This document shows, one piece after another, positions 31,712-36,247 of a stretch of 36,247 nucleotides of DNA. The number at the start of each line of letters is the position of its first letter. Position 1 is the stretch's first letter. The notes under the pieces are model-generated. The model saw only the letters and a list, made by a program, of their open reading frames with translations, was not told where the DNA came from and searched no databases. Position numbers and translations under genes: made by a program. Origin of the DNA: Actinomycetota bacterium (lineage in GTDB: Bacteria > Actinomycetota > Acidimicrobiia > Acidimicrobiales > CADCSY01); NCBI GenBank assembly GCA_016781135.1, contig JADDQY010000013.1:1-36247 (forward strand). Direction: 5' to 3'.

Positions 31712-32521
31712 CTACCCCACCCCGTGGAGCCGGGTGGCGTCGGCCACGACCGCGTCCAGGTCGACCGCCACCGACGGGGACGCCCCTCCGCTCACCAGGG
31801 CGTGCACGAAGAACTCGACGTTGCCTCCGGCACCGGTGAGGGGCGAGACCATGGCGCCCACGATGACGGCCCCGCTGCCTGCCAGGGCGGAGGCGACGTC
31901 GCCGAGGACGCGCCGCCACACCAAGGGGTCGCGCACCACGCCGCGTCCCCGACTCGCCTCTCGGCGGCCGCACTCGAACTGAGGCTTGACCAGGGCCACC
32001 AAGGAGGCCCCCGGAGCACCGAGCGCGATGAGCGCGGGCAGGACGGTGCGCAGCGAGATGAATGACACGTCGGCGACGACGATGTCGACAGGTCCGCCCA
32101 CGTCCTCCGGGCCGATCGAGCGGATGTCGGTCCGCTCGAGCACCACCACCCGGGCGTCGGCGCGGAGCCGCTCGTGCAGCTGTCCGTACCCCACGTCGAC
32201 GGCCACCACCTGGACCGCTCCTCGTTGCAGGAGACAGTCGGTGAAGCCGCCTGTGGACGCCCCGGCGTCGAGAGCACGGCGTCCGGCGACGTCGAGGCCG
32301 AAGTGCTCGCACGCACCATCGAGCTTCTCGCCCCCCCGCCCCACGAAGCGCGGCGCCGGCCCCAGCACCTCGATCGGCTGCACGGTGTCGACCATGGTGG
32401 CCGCCTTGGCCGCCGGCGCTCCGCCGACGAGCACTCGCCCGGCCTCGATCTCGGCCAACGCCCGGGACCGGGTGGGGACCAGGCCCCGACGCACCAACTC
32501 GGTGTCGAGCCGGCGGCGCAC
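31712..32521 (-). CDS. tlyA: TlyA rRNA 2'-O-methyltransferase
   Basis: This 269-residue protein begins with an S4 domain (LDTELVRRGLVPTRSRALAE) and continues as an FtsJ-like SAM methyltransferase with FVGRGGEKLDGA, motif I ALDAGASTGGFTDCLL, VDVGYGQLHERLR and ALVKPQFECGR. TlyA methylates 16S and 23S rRNA cytidines at the subunit interface in mycobacteria and thereby determines capreomycin and viomycin sensitivity. The old haemolysin label is doubtful. The GTG start lies eight bases after TAGCGT. It heads tlyA-nadK-recN-steA and is divergent from the rhomboid gene across 47 bases. Confidence 0.95.
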   Translation of the reverse strand: MRRRLDTELVRRGLVPTRSRALAEIEAGRVLVGGAPAAKAATMVDTVQPIEVLGPAPRFVGRGGEKLDGACEHFGLDVAGRRALDAGASTGGFTDCLLQRGAVQVVAVDVGYGQLHERLRADARVVVLERTDIRSIGPEDVGGPVDIVVADVSFISLRTVLPALIALGAPGASLVALVKPQFECGRREASRGRGVVRDPLVWRRVLGDVASALAGSGAVIVGAMVSPLTGAGGNVEFFVHALVSGGASPSVAVDLDAVVADATRLHGVG

Positions 32522-32529
32522 GGTGGCGA

Positions 32530-32535
32530 ACGCTA
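32530..32535 (-). promoter_or_regulatory. Candidate near-leaderless -10 for tlyA-nadK-recN-steA
   Basis: TAGCGT on the minus strand lies eight bases before the tlyA GTG. With the usual six- to seven-base gap to the start site, the leader would be zero to two bases. Confidence 0.5.
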
Positions 32536-32555
32536 GTGCCGAGTTCCCACCGGGG

Positions 32556-32561
32556 TAACCT
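32556..32561 (+). promoter_or_regulatory. Leaderless promoter -10 for the rhomboid gene
   Basis: TAACCT on the plus strand is followed by seven bases and GTG at 32569. The opposing tlyA hexamer lies 20 bases away, so the two promoters are back to back. Confidence 0.55.
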
Positions 32562-32568
32562 GCCTCCG

Positions 32569-33429
32569 GTGATCCCGCTGCGGGACCAGAACCCGACCCG
32601 CCGGGTACCGGTGGTCACCGTCGCGCTCATCCTGCTCAACATCGGGATCTACCTCCTGGTGCAACCCCAGGGTCAGCAGCTCCTCGGACAGGTCGAGACC
32701 GACATGGCCGACCCTGACGCCGCCGATCGCGACGCCACCCGCTTCAACTTCGAGTACGCCGCCATCCCCTGTGAGGTGATCACCGGCGAGCCGCTTTCTC
32801 CCGACGAGCTGCCCAGCGCCGCCGGCAGCGACGTCTGCTCCCGGGATCAGGGACGGGGGGCCGACGAGCCCATCTTCCCGAACAAGCAGGTGTGGCTGGC
32901 CGTGCTGTTCTCGATGTTCTTCCACGGGAGCCTCCTGCACCTGGGAGGGAACATGCTGTTCCTGTGGGTCTTCGGCAACAACATCGAGGACCACCTCGGG
33001 GCTCTGCGCTACCTGGCGTTCTACGTGCTCGCCGGGATCGCGGCCACCGCTGCCCACATCCTCGTGCAACCGCAGAGCACGATCCCGATGGTCGGTGCCT
33101 CGGGGGCGGTCGCCGGCGTGATGGGGGCCTACCTGGTGTGGTTCCCCAACGCCCCGGTGCTGACCGCCTTCTTCTTCATCATCGTGCTGTTCCGGGAGAT
33201 CGCCGCCAAGTGGCTGCTCGGCTTCTGGTTCATCTCCCAGTTCTTCGTCAACCCCAACGCCGGGGTGGCGTGGATGGCCCATGTCGGGGGGTTCGTGTTC
33301 GGGACCCTGGTCGGCCTGTTGGTCCGCTCGAGCAGAGCGGCCCGGAAGGCGGCCTGGCGCCAGAAGTACCTCGAACCCACCACCCCCGACCCCTGGTTCA
33401 GTGGCCGCCCGGGCCCTGACCGCTGGTAG
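32569..33429 (+). CDS. Rhomboid-family intramembrane serine protease
   Basis: This 286-residue protein has about six transmembrane segments. The catalytic serine lies in VGASGAVAGVMG (GxSG) and the catalytic histidine in WMAHVGGFVFG; the preceding loop FFHGSLLHLGGNMLFLWVFG carries the family His and Asn. A soluble loop of about 80 residues with two cysteines follows the first helix, which is larger than in GlpG, and could be an extracytoplasmic insertion. Substrates are not known. The start is GTG 32569 (sequence begins VIPLRDQNPTRR), chosen for the leaderless -10. It converges with the HAD gene. Confidence 0.9.
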   Translation: MIPLRDQNPTRRVPVVTVALILLNIGIYLLVQPQGQQLLGQVETDMADPDAADRDATRFNFEYAAIPCEVITGEPLSPDELPSAAGSDVCSRDQGRGADEPIFPNKQVWLAVLFSMFFHGSLLHLGGNMLFLWVFGNNIEDHLGALRYLAFYVLAGIAATAAHILVQPQSTIPMVGASGAVAGVMGAYLVWFPNAPVLTAFFFIIVLFREIAAKWLLGFWFISQFFVNPNAGVAWMAHVGGFVFGTLVGLLVRSSRAARKAAWRQKYLEPTTPDPWFSGRPGPDRW

Positions 33430-33458
33430 CGACCGCCCAGCAACGAGGAGGACGGCCG

Positions 33459-34223
33459 CTAGCCGAGCGCCTTCTGGGCAAGCTCGGCGGCCACCAGGGC
33501 ACCGAGGTCGTCGGCGATGCGGTCGGGGGTGAGCTCTTGGCTTTCGAGCGCCTCGGCGGTGGTGACACCGCTGAGCACCAAACCGAAGCGGGCGCCGAGC
33601 TCGGAGGCGAGGAGGCCATCGGTCGACGGCCGGTCGCCCACCAGGACGTAAGGTCCGTCACCGGCCAGGGAGCGGACCAGGGCCGCCATCGGCGGGAACG
33701 GTTTGCCCGCCACCTCGGGCTTCACCCCGGCAGCGGTGGCCACGGCGGCGAGGATGGAGCCGGCACCGGGGATGGGGCCGTCGGGGGTGGGATAGGTCGG
33801 GTCGTCGTTGGTGCCCACCAAGCGTGCTCCCTGCCACGCCGCCCGGTGCGCCGCCCGTAGCTTCTCGTAGTCGAAGTCCTGGTGGAACCCGACGACCACG
33901 GCGTCGACCGGCCCTTCGGGACGGATGGTTATCTCGCGGGCCTCCAGCGCCTCCCGGACGCCCGGCCCACCACACACCAACGCCGTCGAGCCCACGTCGA
34001 GGATCGACGCTGCCGCAACTGCCGAGGTGATCACGTCGCCCTCGGCCTCGATCCCGACTCCGGCCAGCTTGGCCTCCTGGTCGCCCAGACGAGCTTCAGA
34101 GTTGTTGGTCACGAACACGACCCGGTGACCCTCGGCCCGCAGGCGGGCCACGGCGTCAGCTGATCCCGGGATCGGCTCCCGGCCGAGCCACACCACTCCG
34201 TCGAGGTCGATCACCCAAGCCAT
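33459..34223 (-). CDS. HAD-IIA family hydrolase (glycerol-3-phosphate phosphatase-like)
   Basis: This 254-residue protein has the HAD motif I VIDLDGVVW, motif II FVTNNS, the C2a cap region and motif III/IV with KPFPPM and VGDRPSTDG. In M. tuberculosis the gene near tlyA, Rv1692, is a HAD-IIA phosphatase acting on glycerol 3-phosphate; the shared position supports the same class, but sugar phosphates or nucleotides are possible. The ATG at 34223 is exactly six bases after TACCGT, the only ATG among the clear six-base leaderless starts. Divergent from the DUF1015 gene. Confidence 0.88.
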   Translation of the reverse strand: MAWVIDLDGVVWLGREPIPGSADAVARLRAEGHRVVFVTNNSEARLGDQEAKLAGVGIEAEGDVITSAVAAASILDVGSTALVCGGPGVREALEAREITIRPEGPVDAVVVGFHQDFDYEKLRAAHRAAWQGARLVGTNDDPTYPTPDGPIPGAGSILAAVATAAGVKPEVAGKPFPPMAALVRSLAGDGPYVLVGDRPSTDGLLASELGARFGLVLSGVTTAEALESQELTPDRIADDLGALVAAELAQKALG

Positions 34224-34229
34224 GACGGC

Positions 34230-34235
34230 ACGGTA
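34230..34235 (-). promoter_or_regulatory. Leaderless promoter -10 for the HAD phosphatase gene
   Basis: TACCGT on the minus strand, six bases (GCCGTC), then ATG. The same hexamer and spacing are used by ispH. Confidence 0.65.
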
Positions 34236-34317
34236 CGCCGGGGCGTCGGCTCGATCCGTATCGCTTGGTGGATGCAAGGAGGTCGTGTACGAAGTTCGAT
34301 GTCGGGAGCGGGTCTGG

Positions 34318-34323
34318 TAGGAA
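34318..34323 (+). promoter_or_regulatory. Weak -10 or Shine-Dalgarno element for the DUF1015 gene
   Basis: TAGGAA on the plus strand sits six bases before GTG 34330. It differs from the TANNNT rule only in the last base, but AGGAAG inside it could equally be a ribosome-binding site. The 106-base divergent gap holds nothing else recognised apart from AAGGAGG at 34276-34282, which has no start codon at a usable distance. Confidence 0.35.
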
Positions 34324-34329
34324 GCGGTC

Positions 34330-35544
34330 GTGCCTCGCTTCGAGCCCTTTGCCGCCCTGCGGTATCGCGAGTCGATCGACCTCGATGTGGTCACCGCTCC
34401 GCCCTACGACGTGATCGACGACCACCAACGAGCAGTCCTGGCCGCCCGCAGCCCCTACAACGCCGTGAGGGTGGAGCTGCCGGTCGACGACGACGGGTGC
34501 GATCGCTACCAGGTGGCTGCCCGGCTCCTCGCCACCTGGATGGACGAGGGCGTGCTGGTGGCCGACGAGTCTCCCTCGTTCTTCCTCTACCGGATGGGCT
34601 TCACCGACGAGCACGGCCGGGTCCGACAGACCAGCGGGGTGATCGGTGCGCTAGAGCTCTCGGTTCCCGGGGAGGGCGACGTGCTGCCCCACGAACAGAC
34701 GACCCCCCGAGCCAAGAGCGACCGCCTTGCCCTCCTGCAGGCCACCGGGTGCAATCTCTCGCCGATCTGGTGCCTGTCGCCGGCGAAGGGCCTGGCCCAG
34801 CTGGTGGAGCCGTCCGGGCCGCCACTCGCCCGCTGCACCGACGAGTCGGGAACCCATCACCGGCTGTGGGCGGTCAGGGCGCCGGCGCTCATCGGCGCCA
34901 TCTCCGCACTGGTCGCCTCGGCACCGCTGGTCATCGCCGACGGGCACCACCGCTACGAGACCGCCCTGGCGCTCCGCCAGCTCCGGGAACGTGCGGGCGC
35001 CGGCCCTGGAGCCCACGACCTGATCATGGCGTTGGTCGTCGAGCTGACCGAGTCCGAGCTGGCCGTTCGGGCGATCCATCGGCTCCTCGGCGGCCTCCCC
35101 CGGGAGGTCGACGTGGTGACGTCCTGGGCGCCGTTGTTCGAGGCACGGCCAGTCACGACCGGCCCGGCCGATCTGCTCGAGCTGCTGGCTCCGGCGGGTT
35201 CCCTCGGCCTCGTGCTCGCCGACGGGTCGTCCTGGCTGTTGCGCCCCCGGCCCGGTGCGTTCCCCGACGACCTCCCCGACCTCGACGCTGCCCGGGTGGA
35301 GCACGCTCGCCAGCTGCTCCCCCCCCACGAGGTGACCTACCACCACGACCACGCTGCGGCCGTGGCCGGCGTGGGGAGCACGGAGGGGGCGGTGACGGTG
35401 ATGCTCCGACCGGCGACCGTCGCCCAGATCGCGGCCACGGCCGAACGGGGCGAGTGCATGCCGGCGAAGACGACCTACTTCCACCCCAAGCCTCGCACCG
35501 GCATGGTCTTTCGTTCAATCGACCCTCCGATGGGGTCGTTGTAG
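34330..35544 (+). CDS. DUF1015 family protein
   Basis: This 404-residue cytosolic protein matches DUF1015: it opens with FEPFAALRY and TAPPYDVID, has the hallmark VIADGHHRYETALALRQ in the middle and a typical end MPAKTTYFHPKPRTGMVFRSI. The family is often found near serine biosynthesis genes in other phyla and may be kinase- or ParB-like, but no catalytic role is settled to my knowledge, and no serine gene is in this window. The start is GTG 34330. The Lys/Ala-rich gene follows after eight bases. Confidence 0.87.
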   Translation: MPRFEPFAALRYRESIDLDVVTAPPYDVIDDHQRAVLAARSPYNAVRVELPVDDDGCDRYQVAARLLATWMDEGVLVADESPSFFLYRMGFTDEHGRVRQTSGVIGALELSVPGEGDVLPHEQTTPRAKSDRLALLQATGCNLSPIWCLSPAKGLAQLVEPSGPPLARCTDESGTHHRLWAVRAPALIGAISALVASAPLVIADGHHRYETALALRQLRERAGAGPGAHDLIMALVVELTESELAVRAIHRLLGGLPREVDVVTSWAPLFEARPVTTGPADLLELLAPAGSLGLVLADGSSWLLRPRPGAFPDDLPDLDAARVEHARQLLPPHEVTYHHDHAAAVAGVGSTEGAVTVMLRPATVAQIAATAERGECMPAKTTYFHPKPRTGMVFRSIDPPMGSL

Positions 35545-35547
35545 GGT
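35542..35547 (+). promoter_or_regulatory. Possible -10 for the right-edge gene, overlapping the DUF1015 stop
   Basis: TAGGGT spans the DUF1015 TAG stop and lies five bases before the ATG at 35553. The spacing is one base shorter than the other leaderless promoters, so read-through from DUF1015 is an equal possibility. Confidence 0.35.
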
Positions 35548-35552
35548 TGGCT

Positions 35553-36247
35553 ATGGCCAAGAAGAGGCAGCCATCTCGCGAGGAGCTCGAGCGGGAGGCG
35601 GCGGCCGAGCTCGAGCGCTCGATGCAGCGCTCGCGGACGCAGCAGTCGCCCTACCCCTCGCCGCCATCGTCCTACGGTGCCCAGCAGTCCGCTCCCCCTC
35701 CCCCTCCGGCTTGGGAACCTCCCGACACCGACCCCGGTTCTTCCGCCCGCTACTGGGAGGCTCCACGACTCTCGGCTGCCGAAGAGGAGGAGGCGGTCAC
35801 CGAGCTGGCGCTCCAACAGCTGGCCGAGCGATGGGGCGGAGGCGGGTCGATCGAGGACCACGTCATGACCCGGATGCACCCGTCGCAGGCCGAGGAGGCC
35901 CGCGACCGGGCGCTGCGCGAGGCGATCGCCCGCCAGGCCCGGTTCGCCAAGCCAGTGCGTCGAGTGCCGATCTCTCAGCCCACGACTCGTGGCTTCGCCG
36001 GCACGTGGACCTCGACCTCGCCCCCGGCCGAGACCACCGAGCCCATGGCTTGGGAAGCCGACATACCGTCTGCTGCCCCCGCCCCACCTGAACCGGCGAA
36101 GAAGAGGGCGCCCAACAGGTCGGCGGCCAAGGAGGAGGGTCCAGCCAGGAAGAAGGCTTCGGCAACCAGGGCGGCGCCGGCCAAGAAGGCGGGGACCAGG
36201 GCGGCCAAGGAGGCGGCGCCGGCCAAGAAGGCGGGGACCAGGGCGGC
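35553..36247 (+). CDS. Lys/Ala/Pro-rich protein with tandem repeats, open at the window edge (partial)
   Basis: An ATG at 35553 opens a frame that has no stop up to the last base (231 full codons visible). The start MAKKRQPSREELEREA is a charged helix, then a Pro/Ser/Gln-rich linker (about 30-65), an acidic helical segment (LSAAEEEEAVTELALQQLAE) and a basic stretch. From about residue 177 the sequence becomes Lys/Ala/Pro-rich with PAKK-type units, ending in a 14-residue unit AAPAKKAGTRAAKE repeated in tandem. The tail resembles histone-H1-like or nucleic-acid-binding extensions; the function is unknown. It follows the DUF1015 gene by eight bases. Its C-terminus is outside the window. Confidence 0.8.
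   Translation, partial: MAKKRQPSREELEREAAAELERSMQRSRTQQSPYPSPPSSYGAQQSAPPPPPAWEPPDTDPGSSARYWEAPRLSAAEEEEAVTELALQQLAERWGGGGSIEDHVMTRMHPSQAEEARDRALREAIARQARFAKPVRRVPISQPTTRGFAGTWTSTSPPAETTEPMAWEADIPSAAPAPPEPAKKRAPNRSAAKEEGPARKKASATRAAPAKKAGTRAAKEAAPAKKAGTRA
36171..36247 (+). repeat. 42-base in-frame tandem repeat in the right-edge gene
   Basis: The unit beginning GCGGCGCCGGCCAAGAAGG at 36171 recurs from 36213, with the copies identical as far as the window runs (period 42 bases, 14 codons). The second copy is cut by the window edge. Degenerate PAKK/RKKA-like units precede it from about 36100. Confidence 0.85.

Noticed and set aside
34276..34282. AAGGAGG as a Shine-Dalgarno site for a small gene
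   Set aside because: The only start codons downstream are two bases away (GTG) or sixteen bases away (ATG), neither of usable spacing, and neither opens a frame with recognisable protein.
35975..36226. Minus-strand ORF with a signal-peptide-like hydrophobic sequence (MAGAASLAALVPAFLAGA)
   Set aside because: It is the reverse complement of the Lys/Ala repeat in the right-edge gene; Lys/Ala codons read backwards give Leu/Phe/Ala runs.
1..36247. CRISPR array, insertion sequence or defence island
   Set aside because: No regularly spaced direct repeats, terminal inverted repeats, transposase or restriction/toxin genes were found; the only tandem repeat is the 42-base coding unit at the right edge.

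Overview
The window is GC-rich, gene-dense bacterial chromosome (roughly 70% GC by eye) packed almost wall to wall with housekeeping genes. The gene set and order (tlyA-nadK-recN-steA-mctB, then pyrG-NUDIX-xerD, then scpA-scpB-rluB, then cmk and der) match the Mycobacterium tuberculosis Rv1692-Rv1713 neighbourhood as I recall it. With many GTG starts and leaderless-type promoters this points to an actinobacterium. A deep, non-mycobacterial lineage such as Acidimicrobiia is my inference, not something the sequence proves. No phage, insertion sequence, CRISPR array or other transferred island is visible. No stretch over 300 bases lacks a gene; the longest gaps are 27780-28006 and 19099-19275.

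Most genes lie on the minus strand, described here in transcription order (right to left). An HAD phosphatase (34223-33459) is followed by tlyA-nadK-recN-steA (32521-28007). Next is a six-gene envelope block, mctB-murJ-GT4-alkaline-phosphatase-like membrane protein-GT-C glycosyltransferase-MraY-like transferase (27779-19276). Then come pyrG-NUDIX-ald-xerD (19098-14704), dksA-like-M50 protease (14699-13712), scpA-scpB-rluB (12644-10505), aroH-tyrA-aroA-cmk-plsC (10344-6201), a methyltransferase (5121-4318), DUF512-der-PP2C phosphatase (4296-400), a zinc-ribbon membrane peptide (371-168) and a truncated tRNA-Pro at the left edge. Five genes interrupt this on the plus strand: ispH, trpS, a rhomboid protease, a DUF1015 protein and, at the right edge, a Lys/Ala-rich protein with tandem repeats that runs out of the window.

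Two themes stand out. First, at most transcription-unit heads a T-A-N-N-N-T hexamer sits exactly six bases before the GTG or ATG start, the layout of leaderless actinobacterial promoters. Within operons the genes are stitched together by 4-base GTGA/ATGA overlaps. Second, the block between steA/mctB (cell separation proteins in relatives) and pyrG encodes what looks like a lipid-linked glycan pathway: a polyprenyl-phosphate sugar-phosphate transferase, a cytosolic glycosyltransferase, a MurJ-type flippase, a GT-C glycosyltransferase and an extracellular phosphatase/transferase domain fused to a polytopic membrane region. Its product cannot be named from sequence. It is the best candidate here for an undescribed system.
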